Below the pieces are notes generated by a model. It saw only the letters and a list, made by a program, of their open reading frames with translations. It searched no databases and was not told where the DNA came from. From positions 1 through 53,715 of the forward strand of contig DETM01000033.1 of the NCBI GenBank assembly GCA_002361655.1: a stretch of DNA of 53,715 nt, written 5' to 3'. Positions 41,842-51,185 of the stretch are shown here, piece by piece. The position numbers were made by a program, and so were the translations under genes. Source of the stretch: Prevotella sp. UBA3288. GTDB lineage: Bacteria > Bacteroidota > Bacteroidia > Bacteroidales > Bacteroidaceae. Position 1 is the first letter of the stretch. Each line of letters opens with the position of its first letter.

Positions 41842-43578
41842 TTATTCGCTCTTGTAGCCCCAGACGGTGACACCCGTTGCACTGCGCAGACAAGTGAAGG
41901 CTGGAACCTGAGTGTTGGCTGGCTCAAGAGTCTGCAGCACCATGACACCCTTATACTCGGATCCGTTCAACGTGATGTTGACATAAGAGGTACCCTCCTT
42001 GGCTGACCAAGAACCGGTGTAGGCACCGCTGATGGTACCGTCGGACTTGAGTTCTACGTCAACAGGTGTAGCCAGAGCCTTGGTGAGGTGATTCAACTTG
42101 TAGTTATGAACCAGCAACTTGTACTTGCCAGGAATATTGGCAGTGGCTATCAGTTGCTCCTTGGCAATCTGTTCGCTCTTGGCAATCTCGCCGGTGTACT
42201 CGAAAGGAGCGGCGACAAGCCAGCCCTCTTCGTTCTGATACAACTGGTGGACACGCACGGCATGACCCTCGCCCTGATTCTGGAAGCGAGAGTGATAGAC
42301 CAGATAGGTGCGACCATCGCCAGCGGCAATCACAGAGTTGTGACCCTGAGAGCGCTCCGACCAGTCGCCGACGGCCTGACCGCCCCACTCACCATAGGCA
42401 CCGAAGATGTTGACACCACGGTTGTCATCGTTCTCGTTGGGACCGAAATTGAGGGCATAACTGTTGAACACAGCATTGCTGCCCTTGCTGTCCACATAGG
42501 GACCGTCGGGATTCTCAGAGCGGAATACACGCATCTGGTAGCCACCGGCATTGTAGTCGTCGGGGTTGCCACCAACAGTCAGTCCGCCATAGGTCATGAA
42601 CAGATAGTAGTAGTTGCCGATATGCTCAATGTAACTTGCCTCGCCCGACACGTAGTGACCACCGGCAATCTTCTTGCCGAAGTAGGGATCGACGGTGATA
42701 TCGTCGCCAGAACCCACCTGGGTATAGGTCACGTCATAGTCGCGCAGACCGGTTGTTTCGTCGAGTTCGAGCATCCAGATGCCACCGCTCCACGAGCCGT
42801 AGGTCATCCACAACTTGCCCTGCTCGTCGTAGAACACACAGGGGTCGATACAGTTAGGATAGCGGTTGCCCCAGGCATTGCCAGTAGCATAGCGTGAGGG
42901 CAGCGATGCCTGCTCGCCGATGGCCAGTTCGAGGTCGGTCTCCTTGTAGTTCTCACCATCATAGAAACCACTGACGACCACGGGGGCCTGGTAGGTGTAG
43001 GGGCCGACGATGAAGTCGGAGGTCAGCATGATGATGCTGGAATACCAGAAATCACCGTTGATGCTGAGGTACATACACCACTTCTTCATCTCTTTGTTAT
43101 AGACAACATCAGGGGCCCACATATTGCCGTCGATGGTCCAGGCGGCATTGCCCTTATGAGACCACTCGAAAGCATTGAACTCGGGCAGATCGACCTCGGC
43201 ACCGCCTTTCGTTACCTTTGTGACCTCGGGGGTCACAAAGGCAATGTCATTACCTACACCTGATTCGCCATCGGCAGCCCAGGGCACGTTGACAATGTTC
43301 CATGTCATCATGTTGGTTGACTTGGCCACAGCACGGTGAGAGCCAAAGATGTAGTACGACCAGGAAGAGGGGTCATAGACCACGCTGGGGTCGTGAACAC
43401 TGACACGGGCCAGATTAGAAGGCCAGAGCACCTGCTCGCTGAACTCCGTCGGGGTCTGCTGTGTTGCTGTGGGGAGAGCGTTGTCGGGGTATTCGTCGTC
43501 CGAGCATCCTGTCACGCCGGTAAGCAATCCCAGACAGGCTGTTCCCATCAGCCAGTATTTGATATTTTGCTTATTCAT
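41842..43578 (-). CDS. GH43-family lipoprotein, endo-arabinanase-like
   Basis: Lipoprotein of 578 residues (lipobox LLTGVTGCSDD, Cys about 25). A five-bladed propeller is indicated by ARVSVHDPSVVYD (catalytic base Asp near 63), IDPCVFYDEQGKLWMTYGSWSGGIWMLELD (second Asp near 245) and YVSGEASYIEHIGNYYYLFMTYGG (acid Glu near 313). HNSVIAAGDGRTYLVYHSRF supplies the late His. The last 100 or so residues form a separate beta domain typical of GH43 arabinanases. Last gene of the SusC/SusD operon, so it probably cuts arabinan-type glycans at the cell surface. Substrate inferred. Confidence 0.87.
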   Translation of the reverse strand: MNKQNIKYWLMGTACLGLLTGVTGCSDDEYPDNALPTATQQTPTEFSEQVLWPSNLARVSVHDPSVVYDPSSWSYYIFGSHRAVAKSTNMMTWNIVNVPWAADGESGVGNDIAFVTPEVTKVTKGGAEVDLPEFNAFEWSHKGNAAWTIDGNMWAPDVVYNKEMKKWCMYLSINGDFWYSSIIMLTSDFIVGPYTYQAPVVVSGFYDGENYKETDLELAIGEQASLPSRYATGNAWGNRYPNCIDPCVFYDEQGKLWMTYGSWSGGIWMLELDETTGLRDYDVTYTQVGSGDDITVDPYFGKKIAGGHYVSGEASYIEHIGNYYYLFMTYGGLTVGGNPDDYNAGGYQMRVFRSENPDGPYVDSKGSNAVFNSYALNFGPNENDDNRGVNIFGAYGEWGGQAVGDWSERSQGHNSVIAAGDGRTYLVYHSRFQNQGEGHAVRVHQLYQNEEGWLVAAPFEYTGEIAKSEQIAKEQLIATANIPGKYKLLVHNYKLNHLTKALATPVDVELKSDGTISGAYTGSWSAKEGTSYVNITLNGSEYKGVMVLQTLEPANTQVPAFTCLRSATGVTVWGYKSE

Positions 43579-43614
43579 AATATACTTCTTTTTATAAGAT
43601 TTTTATTTATTTGA

Positions 43615-45483
43615 TTACTCGAACACAAGGTGGGCTTTTTCGATAGTCAAGTGGAAGTACATATTAGCGGGATCAATATTATTGACACCATTATACTCCT
43701 GTGTGTAGGTCTTACCATCGTTGCCTATCATGACTGCCTTGACATCAGCGGTACCGTCACCATTATTGCTTACATAGACAGTCACTTTAGCCTCATCCAT
43801 GGCAGCCAGCCAAGTTGCCCAGTCGGCCTGACCGCCACTTGTTGTGGCAGCAGCATAACCGTCACCCCAGCCATAGTTGTCAGCACGGAGGGTAGCATAG
43901 AACTTTGTCTTGTCAGCATTAAAGAGTTCAACCAAGAAGTTGTTCCAGTTGGTTGCACCGTCTGTGTAGTTGGTGAATCTAGTAACATAAGTCTTGCCAG
44001 ATGGCACCATAATGGCCGCAGAATGTTCTGCAGCGAAAGCGCTTGTGTTATCTTCAGCACCGACCACAGTGTCAAATTCCAGGTGAGCCTTTTCAATGGT
44101 TAGGTGGAAATACATGTTATCGGGATCAATATTATTGATACCATTATACTCCTGTGTGTAGGTCTTACCATCGTTGCCTACCATGATTGCCTTGACATCA
44201 GCGGTACCGTCACCATTATTGCTTACATAGACGGTCACTTTGGCACCATCCATAGCAGCCAGCCAAGTAGCCCAGTCGGCCTGACCGCCACTTGTTGTGG
44301 CAGCAGCATAACCGTCACCCCAGCCAAAGTTGTCAGCACGGAGGGTAGCATAGAACTTTGTCTTGTCAGCATTGAAGAGTTCAACCAAGAAGTTGTTCCA
44401 GTTGGCTGCACCGTCTGTGTAGTTGGTGAAAGTGGTTACGAAGGTTTCACCTGCTCCAACCTTAATCGCTTCGGAATGTTCTGCAGCAAAAGGACTTGAA
44501 TTATCGGTAGCACCAATACTGGTAAACATTTTATCAACGACTTCAAACTGGGTTGTGGCAACGATTGGATCCACAGAACTTTCGCCTTTGTATGTCTTGT
44601 TGTAAACGGCTATGAGCGTTTTCTTGCCTGTCGTCGACATATCAGGAATGTGCTGAAGGGTCAGTTCTTCAGCAGTAACATCTTTCTTCATACCGTCTTC
44701 GAATGTCACGGTAGCCGATATATTTGCCATTGCTGCTTCGAACGTAGTGCCAATAAGAACTTTCTTAGGAACATTTTTCAGTTCCATTGAAGCGGGATTG
44801 CTGTCAGGCACATCGACTGGTGTACCGAAAACGATATGGCTATGATCTACCGTGAACGACAAATAGAGGTCATCGGGATTGATGTTGTTGTCGATATTCA
44901 GGTAATTCTGCGTGTAGGTCACGCCGTCGGCACCCACCATCGTAATCTTGATGTCAACGGTAGAGCCGTTGGGAACAAGATTAATCATACACTGCGAACG
45001 GCTCATGGCCTTGGCCCATGTTGCCCAGTCGCGACCATCTTCGGTGCTCTTGTTGAAGTGGGCATCGCTCTCTTCGCCAGTATAGCCTGTTCCCCAGCCC
45101 CAGTTGTCGGCACGGAGGATGGCATACTCATAATCTTTAGTCGCGTTGCGCAGAATGATGACGAAGTTATTCCAGTTGCTGGCACCACCGTAGTTGGTCA
45201 GCGGTATCTGGTAGGTCTTGCCCTGTTCCAACTTGATGTCATCGGTAAATGCCGACCACCAGTCCTGCGTGTTGTCTTCGGCACCCAGCACCTCTGGCGT
45301 GGGGGTCAGAGTAACGATGGACGCAGCCTTTTCAGCAGCGATGGAGTCCACCTTCTGCGATATCCAATCAGGAGCGTTCACGCTATAGATGTCGGCCCCC
45401 TCGCAGCCCGTCAGCAGTAGCATAGCAAGTGCTGCTGATCCGAGTGCTGTTGCTATTTTATTGAGATATTTCATAATCTTCAT
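43615..45483 (-). CDS. SusE-position surface glycan-binding lipoprotein with three repeated domains
   Basis: Lipoprotein of 622 residues (lipobox LLLTGCEG, Cys about 27). Three copies of a domain of about 145 residues lie at about 67-215, 327-475 and 478-622. Each has NWNNF, YAxLRADNxGWGxGY, DWATWxxAM, GxDGxTYTQ and a closing motif like YFHLTIEKAHLVFE. Conserved Trp/Tyr suggest carbohydrate binding. Between the first and second copy (225-320) is a bacterial-Ig-like domain (TFEDGMKKDVTAEEL). Copies 2 and 3 are nearly identical at DNA level, a recent duplication. Position after SusD and before GH43 fits a surface glycan-binding protein. Confidence 0.8.
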   Translation of the reverse strand: MKIMKYLNKIATALGSAALAMLLLTGCEGADIYSVNAPDWISQKVDSIAAEKAASIVTLTPTPEVLGAEDNTQDWWSAFTDDIKLEQGKTYQIPLTNYGGASNWNNFVIILRNATKDYEYAILRADNWGWGTGYTGEESDAHFNKSTEDGRDWATWAKAMSRSQCMINLVPNGSTVDIKITMVGADGVTYTQNYLNIDNNINPDDLYLSFTVDHSHIVFGTPVDVPDSNPASMELKNVPKKVLIGTTFEAAMANISATVTFEDGMKKDVTAEELTLQHIPDMSTTGKKTLIAVYNKTYKGESSVDPIVATTQFEVVDKMFTSIGATDNSSPFAAEHSEAIKVGAGETFVTTFTNYTDGAANWNNFLVELFNADKTKFYATLRADNFGWGDGYAAATTSGGQADWATWLAAMDGAKVTVYVSNNGDGTADVKAIMVGNDGKTYTQEYNGINNIDPDNMYFHLTIEKAHLEFDTVVGAEDNTSAFAAEHSAAIMVPSGKTYVTRFTNYTDGATNWNNFLVELFNADKTKFYATLRADNYGWGDGYAAATTSGGQADWATWLAAMDEAKVTVYVSNNGDGTADVKAVMIGNDGKTYTQEYNGVNNIDPANMYFHLTIEKAHLVFE

Positions 45484-45513
45484 TATTACTTTTTAGGTTT
45501 TAGTTTGACCTCT

Positions 45514-47346
45514 TTAGAGGTTTACGACGGGATGTACCGTCCAGCCCTTACCAAAGAAGTAGGAGGCGTTGTTGGTACTGTTGTTAGCAGAGTTGCCCAC
45601 CAACTTGGGGTTGTCGTTCATCATGAACTGAAGGATGGGCATGAACTCGTGTCCCTGAATATAAGTGTTGAACGAAGTCTTGTCGCAACTGTTGAAATCG
45701 ACAGGTGTCTGTGGGGTGTAGTTATAGATACCCTTCTTGTAGTTCTCCTGTGTCCAGAACTTCACGGCACCATGCTCTTTGAGTTGTTGCAGACGGTCAG
45801 CACTGTAGAGGAAGCCCCAGCGCAGCAGGTCGAGGAAGCGACCAGCCTCGCAACCGAACTCCTTAGGACGCTCGACATTAGCAATCTGCTCGAACAACTT
45901 GTCCTTGGTGTTGAAACGGCTCTGATCCAAGTTGGCCAATTTGGCACGGTTGCGAACGCGGTCAATCCACTTGAAGGCATCGGCTGTGGGGCCGCTGATC
46001 TCATTTTCGCACTCGGCAGCACGCAGCAGCACATCAGAGTAGCGCATCAGGCGGATGTTGATACCGCAGTGAAGACCAGCGACCACCTTTTCGTAAAGGC
46101 CAGTGCGCAGGTTGGTATGCTTGGCGATGGGCAGTCCACCATAGAGGGGATTTGTGAAGAAGTAGTTGTCGGATGTAGCATCGTCTGACATTGGCTTGCT
46201 ATAGCAGAAATTGCCCAGCGTCAGAGGGTTGTTGTCCCACTGAGGCTCGTATGTACCGATGGTCCAGTAGAGGCGATGATCAAGTGAGTTGTCTGTGGTG
46301 GTCTCACCCTTGAACAGCCAGTAGAGCCAAGGTGTGGCCGACAGGTCAGCCCAGCCGCCACAGGCATCGGGACAGAAGTTGCTTTCAATGGCGTGGCCCT
46401 GAGTAGCGTTCGGGCTGGTGTTGACAGGTGTCCACTCGTCGTCGGTGCCCTGTGAGCCATAGTCCAGAAACTGAACCTCAAACAGGCTCTCGTCATTATT
46501 TTCATAGGCCGGCCCCTCACGGAAGTTGTCACCATAGTTGGCCATCAGTTTGTATTCGCCATACAACTGGTTGCCACCATCTGCTGTGCTCATAATATTC
46601 TTCAGCACGGCCAAGGCATCAGCATATTTATGACGCTGCATCAAAACACGGGCATAGTAGCCAGCGGCAGCACCTGCCGTGGCACGGCCCTTGGACCACT
46701 CGCCGCCAGCAGTCTTGGCAGGCAGCAGTGTGATGGCTTCGGCGAAGTCCTCTTCCACTTGGTCGAGCACACGGTCATACTGGGCATTGCCATCGGCATC
46801 GCCTTCTGAGATATTTGAAGCGTAGAGACCATCCATGGATGAGTACTGAGCATAGTCGGTAATCAGCGTGGGATTCTGATAGTATGTGGCCAGATTGAAA
46901 TAACTCAAACCACGCAGGAACAGAGCCTGACCCTTGATGTACTTCATGCGTTCGCTCAGCGATTCGTTGTCGCCAGTTGTACGCGACAAGATAAAGTTAC
47001 ACACATTGATGGTGTAATAGGACTCACGCCAAGGCCAATAGCCAGGAGCACCATTGCCACCGGTAACAGAGGCATTAAAATCGTCATATTCCAGATACCA
47101 ACGTTGTGAACTGTTCCACACATCGTCGCCACGTGTGACTTCGAGGCCGTAGCCCACACGAGCATAGGTACCCTCCATGCGGATATGGTTGTAAGCAGCG
47201 ATAACGGTTTCCTCCAGTTCATCGACGGTGTTTCCGAAGTTACCGGATGTCTGACGGTTGGGGTCGCTGAGGTCCAATTTGTCACTGCAGGAGTTCAATG
47301 TAGCGAATCCCAGCAGCAAGGCCAAAGATATTTTATATAGTTTCAT
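45514..47346 (-). CDS. susD: SusD/RagB-family nutrient-binding lipoprotein
   Basis: Outer-membrane lipoprotein of 610 residues (lipobox ATLNSCSDK, Cys about 19). It carries the SusD pattern: DLSDPN and NTVDELEETVIAAYNHIR after the lipobox, MKYIKGQALFLRGLSYFNLATYY (TPR helices), GRATAGAAAGYYARVLMQ, RLMRYSDVLLRAAECENE and GCEAGRFLDLLRWG. It caps the SusC transporter and binds the glycan. The ATG at 47346 is used because the longer frame starts with TTG. It follows susC by 40 nt in the operon. Confidence 0.93.
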   Translation of the reverse strand: MKLYKISLALLLGFATLNSCSDKLDLSDPNRQTSGNFGNTVDELEETVIAAYNHIRMEGTYARVGYGLEVTRGDDVWNSSQRWYLEYDDFNASVTGGNGAPGYWPWRESYYTINVCNFILSRTTGDNESLSERMKYIKGQALFLRGLSYFNLATYYQNPTLITDYAQYSSMDGLYASNISEGDADGNAQYDRVLDQVEEDFAEAITLLPAKTAGGEWSKGRATAGAAAGYYARVLMQRHKYADALAVLKNIMSTADGGNQLYGEYKLMANYGDNFREGPAYENNDESLFEVQFLDYGSQGTDDEWTPVNTSPNATQGHAIESNFCPDACGGWADLSATPWLYWLFKGETTTDNSLDHRLYWTIGTYEPQWDNNPLTLGNFCYSKPMSDDATSDNYFFTNPLYGGLPIAKHTNLRTGLYEKVVAGLHCGINIRLMRYSDVLLRAAECENEISGPTADAFKWIDRVRNRAKLANLDQSRFNTKDKLFEQIANVERPKEFGCEAGRFLDLLRWGFLYSADRLQQLKEHGAVKFWTQENYKKGIYNYTPQTPVDFNSCDKTSFNTYIQGHEFMPILQFMMNDNPKLVGNSANNSTNNASYFFGKGWTVHPVVNL

Positions 47347-47386
47347 ATTGATTTTCAATTATGAAGTGTGAATAATGAATGATGCA

Positions 47387-50300
47387 TTAGAACGAGAATA
47401 GGATACCACCCATGAAACTGCGAGCATTGGGATATGAACAGAAGTTGACACCAGGTGTGAAGGTACCGCCGGCATAATCGACATTGTAGCCGTTATACTT
47501 GGAGAAGGTGTGCAGGTTCTGAGCCGACACGTAGGCACGAACACCACTGACAACACCCTTGAACCACTTGTCGGGGAAGTTGTAGCCGATTTCGATATTC
47601 GCGATTTTCCAATAGGCGGCATTCTGTATCTTGCGCTCGCTGAACAGGTCGTTCCAGGCCATGCCTGTACTTGAATAATAGGTGCGAGGCACATCTGACA
47701 GGTAGTTCTGGCCATCGGCAGACCACTGGTTTGCTCCAACGACCTTGGCGTCCTTGTTGCCAGGACCATAGCAAGAGTTCAGGCTATTGTAGATGACATC
47801 AGACACATGATAGTTCATAGCGCCATAGGTAGCGATAGCCAGGTCGAAACCTTTATATTCTACGCGGGCACTCAGGCCGAAGTTAACCTTCGGCAGGCCG
47901 CTACCCAATACCTCGCGGTCGTTGCCATCCACTTTGCCATCGCCATTAATATCATAGTACCAGCAGTCGCCGACATTGGCATTCTCCTGGTAGTTCCAGC
48001 CACCTTCGGCTACGAGATCGGGAACGTACGAGGGATTAGCCTGCTGTTTGGCCAATTCGGCATTGTTGTGGTTAATGCGGCCTGTCTCGTTGAGCGAGTT
48101 CAACTGCTCCTTGTTGCGGATGATGCCACCGTAGCGCCAGCCATAGAACTGACCGACTTCCTCACCGACGATGGTGATGCAGTCGCCACTGATGACATTG
48201 TCAGTGCCGAAGCCGAGCGAGGTCACTTTGTTCTTCAAGGTGCTCAAGTTACCGCTGATCTGCCACTTCACCGGGTGGTCGCTGTTGCGATAGGTAGCAG
48301 AGAATTCAAAACCGCTGTTCTCCATCGAGGCTGCATTCATCGTCACAGTCTCGTTAGCCACACCAGCATTGGCAGGCACGGGAACACCATAGTGCAGATC
48401 TTCCGACTTGTTCTTGTACCACTCTGCCGTGAACTCGATGCGGTTATTAAGCATAGCCAGGTCGATACCGATGTTGGTAGTCTTCTTCTTCTCCCATGCT
48501 ATCTTCTCGTTGACGAAGGTCGAGATGGCCGAACCCGTTACGGCGGTATTGCCGAACGAATAGGTCATGTTGTTGCGGGCAAGTGTGGTGAAGAAAGCAT
48601 AATCACCGACAGCGGCCTCATTACCGAGTTCACCATAACTGGCACGAATCTTGAACATATTGATGATGTTGTGATCGATGGGATAGAACTTTTCCTTATC
48701 GAAGCGCCAACCGATAGATACGGATGGGAAGGTGTCCCAACGGATGTCCTTGGCCAGACGAGAACTGCCGTCACGACGCAGGACGACCGACAGTAGGTAT
48801 TTGCCATCGTAGTCGTAGTTCAGACGACCGATGAACGAAGCAATGGCATGCTTGTACTCCCATGAGTCGGAATAGGTGTTGGCTGCGTTCTGCAACTGCA
48901 GGAAGTATGGTTCAGAGAAGTTGATGCCCCAGCCACTGAGGGTATTGGTGTTTTCCTCCTGATAGGTCTGACCCAACACGAGGTTTGCGTGATGCTTGCC
49001 AAAAGTTCCGTCGTAAGTCAGCGTGTTCTCAACAAGGAAATCAGAATAGGTACGTCTTGCCTTTGTCAGGCGCTCGTTGGTCTTGTCCTGCTGTACGAAG
49101 TTGGACTGTATCCATGCTGAGACCCAAGTCTTGTCTGTTGCGTGGGTCTTGCTATACGACAGGTTGAGGCGATAGTTCAGTTTGTGGTTCTTAGAATCCA
49201 AACCAATCATCTTCAGAATGTCAACATCAGCAGAACCTGTGCCGACCACACGGTCAACCAAGGTATTGCGGGTCAGCATCTGATTGTAAAGCAATGGGTT
49301 GCGGACACGGATATCACCATGAATATTGATATCATAGGTGCCATAACCATAAGAGTCGTAGTTGAAACTATTGGCCGAGCCAACCTTGTCATCGAGCACC
49401 CAGGTCGAGGGGTCGTAAGCCTTAATGGTTGGCTGCATGAGGAGCGTGGTGAAGATCACAGGATCGTTAGAACCATAGAGTCCCTGAACGAATTCGGGGT
49501 CGGTGTTGGCACGTCCCATACCGTCTTGATCGGAATGTGAATAGACGATGCTTGTGCGGAATTTGATGAACTTGGTTTCCATGGTGTTGTTCACACGAGC
49601 CGTGAAACGCTCGTAGTTAGGACCAGCACCTTCAAGTGTGCCTTTCTGCTGGAAGTAGTCAAGGCTTACATTATAGGTGTTATTGGCACCGCCACCACTC
49701 AGGTTGATGTTGTGGTTCTGACGAGTACCAGTCTTGAATACCTCATCAAACCAATTGGTGTTGGTGTCGTCCTGGAAGTGATAGCGACCATCAGCCCCCA
49801 AACTGTATCCGCCAGCCAACGGCGTGTTGCTGTTGGCGCTGGCCACACCGAGGTACTGGCTGTACTGCGAGGCGTCCATCACGTCATACACGCTGCTTGG
49901 TATCTGATCTACGCCAAAGTAGCCCTTATAGTCAACATGCAGCGGCTGGTCTTTCTTACCGCCCTTCGTCGTGATAATCACCACACCGTTAGCAGCACGT
50001 GAACCATAGATGGCACCAGCCGATGCATCTTTCAGCACCTGGATGGTCTCGATGTCATTTGGCGAGAAGTCGCGAATAGTGGTACCCATGGGCACACCAT
50101 CGATGACATACAAAGGAGCGGTGCTACCAAAAGAGCCCACACCACGGATGCGGACTGCAGGGTCGGCACCGGGCTGACCGTCAGAAGTAATCTGTACGCC
50201 AGGAACCTTACCTTCCAGCATCGTCGAGATGTTCGAGTTGGAAATACGCTTCAGTTCATCTGCATTCACAATTGACACAGAACCAGTCAAGTCGGCCTTC

Positions 50301-50677
50301 TTCTGGGTACCATAACCCACGACAACCACTTGCTCCAGGACATTGTCGTTAGGAGTCAACTGAATAGGCTCCAATACGGCACGGCCACGGACGGCAATCT
50401 CGCGATCCGTATAGCCTACGTAACTGATAACCAGTGTTGCATTTGACGGCACATCGAGTTTGAAGTTACCATCAAAATCAGTCACAATGCCAGAACTGGC
50501 ACCTTTCACCTTGACGGTCGCCCCGATGAGAGGTTCTCCGTCTTGGTCCACAACCTGGCCACTGACCTTTATGGTCTGTTGGGCCACAGATGCCATCGCT
50601 GGGATAGGGAAGGACACAATTCCTCCTCCAATGATTCCCAATGTTAGCATAGCCGAGAATAAAAACTGTTTTCTCAT
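47387..50677 (-). CDS. susC: SusC/RagA-family TonB-linked outer-membrane transporter
   Basis: Outer-membrane protein of 1096 residues. A signal peptide precedes a carboxypeptidase-regulatory-like domain (VSGQVVDQDGEPLIGATVKVKG to SYVGYTDREI). Then follow the SusC TonB-box region EQVVVVGYGTQKKADLTGSVS, a plug with VRIRGVGSFGSTAPLYVIDGVP and LKDASAGAIYGSRAANGVVIITTKGG, and a large barrel ending MGGILFSF. It imports oligosaccharides using TonB energy. First gene of the PUL (susC-susD-binding protein-GH43). No HTCS, SusR or ECF regulator for it is in the window. Confidence 0.95.
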   Translation of the reverse strand: MRKQFLFSAMLTLGIIGGGIVSFPIPAMASVAQQTIKVSGQVVDQDGEPLIGATVKVKGASSGIVTDFDGNFKLDVPSNATLVISYVGYTDREIAVRGRAVLEPIQLTPNDNVLEQVVVVGYGTQKKADLTGSVSIVNADELKRISNSNISTMLEGKVPGVQITSDGQPGADPAVRIRGVGSFGSTAPLYVIDGVPMGTTIRDFSPNDIETIQVLKDASAGAIYGSRAANGVVIITTKGGKKDQPLHVDYKGYFGVDQIPSSVYDVMDASQYSQYLGVASANSNTPLAGGYSLGADGRYHFQDDTNTNWFDEVFKTGTRQNHNINLSGGGANNTYNVSLDYFQQKGTLEGAGPNYERFTARVNNTMETKFIKFRTSIVYSHSDQDGMGRANTDPEFVQGLYGSNDPVIFTTLLMQPTIKAYDPSTWVLDDKVGSANSFNYDSYGYGTYDINIHGDIRVRNPLLYNQMLTRNTLVDRVVGTGSADVDILKMIGLDSKNHKLNYRLNLSYSKTHATDKTWVSAWIQSNFVQQDKTNERLTKARRTYSDFLVENTLTYDGTFGKHHANLVLGQTYQEENTNTLSGWGINFSEPYFLQLQNAANTYSDSWEYKHAIASFIGRLNYDYDGKYLLSVVLRRDGSSRLAKDIRWDTFPSVSIGWRFDKEKFYPIDHNIINMFKIRASYGELGNEAAVGDYAFFTTLARNNMTYSFGNTAVTGSAISTFVNEKIAWEKKKTTNIGIDLAMLNNRIEFTAEWYKNKSEDLHYGVPVPANAGVANETVTMNAASMENSGFEFSATYRNSDHPVKWQISGNLSTLKNKVTSLGFGTDNVISGDCITIVGEEVGQFYGWRYGGIIRNKEQLNSLNETGRINHNNAELAKQQANPSYVPDLVAEGGWNYQENANVGDCWYYDINGDGKVDGNDREVLGSGLPKVNFGLSARVEYKGFDLAIATYGAMNYHVSDVIYNSLNSCYGPGNKDAKVVGANQWSADGQNYLSDVPRTYYSSTGMAWNDLFSERKIQNAAYWKIANIEIGYNFPDKWFKGVVSGVRAYVSAQNLHTFSKYNGYNVDYAGGTFTPGVNFCSYPNARSFMGGILFSF

Positions 50678-50737
50678 TGCTTGTCTTCGGTTAAAAGATT
50701 AGTTTTTTAGAATAGGTAATAGTTAGTAAAATTGGCA

Positions 50738-50745
50738 CAAAGTTA
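50738..50745 (-). promoter_or_regulatory. -7 element TAACTTTG of the PUL operon
   Basis: TAACTTTG on the minus strand, 60 nt before the SusC ATG. The -33 region has no clear TTTG, consistent with an activator-dependent promoter. Confidence 0.6.
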
Positions 50746-50776
50746 AGCAATTTTATTTAAAGGAAATGACTCCCAT

Positions 50777-50806
50777 CGTTAATTTTCCTTAAAGCAATCT
50801 CTTTTA
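50777..50806 (-). promoter_or_regulatory. Putative activator motif upstream of susC
   Basis: The minus strand reads TTTAAGGAAAATTAACG near its 3' part. It matches the segment upstream of LruC-type gene 1 (35268-35297) at 24 of 30 bases and is placed 32 nt from the -7 element. Confidence 0.5.
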
Positions 50807-50906
50807 GTGTATTTTTTACTCTTTTCCTCGCGTACCTTATTATATATAAGTTTCTCAAGTTTCACGTATTCACTTCAATAATCATCAAAATATGAAGTAT
50901 CGTCTT

Positions 50907-50976
50907 AACTCCTTAACTTCTCAACTCCTTAACTTCTCAACTCCTTAACTTCTCAACTCCTTAACTTCTCAACTCC
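50907..50976. repeat. 16-bp tandem array in the susC-greA intergenic region
   Basis: Four perfect copies of AACTCCTTAACTTCTC (50907, 50923, 50939, 50955) plus a partial fifth. The surrounding 508-bp gap otherwise holds the divergent PUL and greA promoters, and no gene. Confidence 0.95.
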
Positions 50977-51047
50977 ATTAACATGCTAAACTTAAATATA
51001 TAGATGTTGATGGCGGGATGGCAGAAAATGTTTTTCCTTCAAAAAAA

Positions 51048-51079
51048 TTTGGTCGATTCGGAAAAAAGCCTTACCTTTG
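51048..51079 (+). promoter_or_regulatory. Consensus promoter TTTG-N20-TACCTTTG of greA
   Basis: TTTG at 51048-51051 and TACCTTTG at 51072-51079, separated by 20 nt, exactly the Bacteroidetes consensus. The leader to the ATG is about 100 nt. Confidence 0.8.
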
Positions 51080-51110
51080 CAAACGAAAAGGTAAAAGAAG
51101 GAGATAACGG

Positions 51111-51148
51111 GATTCCGACTGAAAGGAAGTCGGGATTCTTTCTTTTTT
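51111..51148 (+). terminator. Attenuator-like terminator in the greA leader
   Basis: GATTCCGACT pairs (with G-T wobbles) with AGTCGGGATTC across a 7-nt loop, followed by TTTCTTTTTT. This is a complete intrinsic terminator shape between promoter and gene, suggesting premature termination or an sRNA product. Confidence 0.7.
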
Positions 51149-51185
51149 GCCGACCTAGTGAAACAAATACTAAAAACAGAAAGAT

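Noticed and set aside
40388..41893. Long minus-strand frame opposite MIPS
   Set aside because: It is antisense to a highly conserved enzyme, rich in His/Val/Gln, and lacks a promoter.
47359..47769. Short minus-strand frame at the susC-susD junction
   Set aside because: It overlaps the conserved C-terminal barrel of SusC in another frame.
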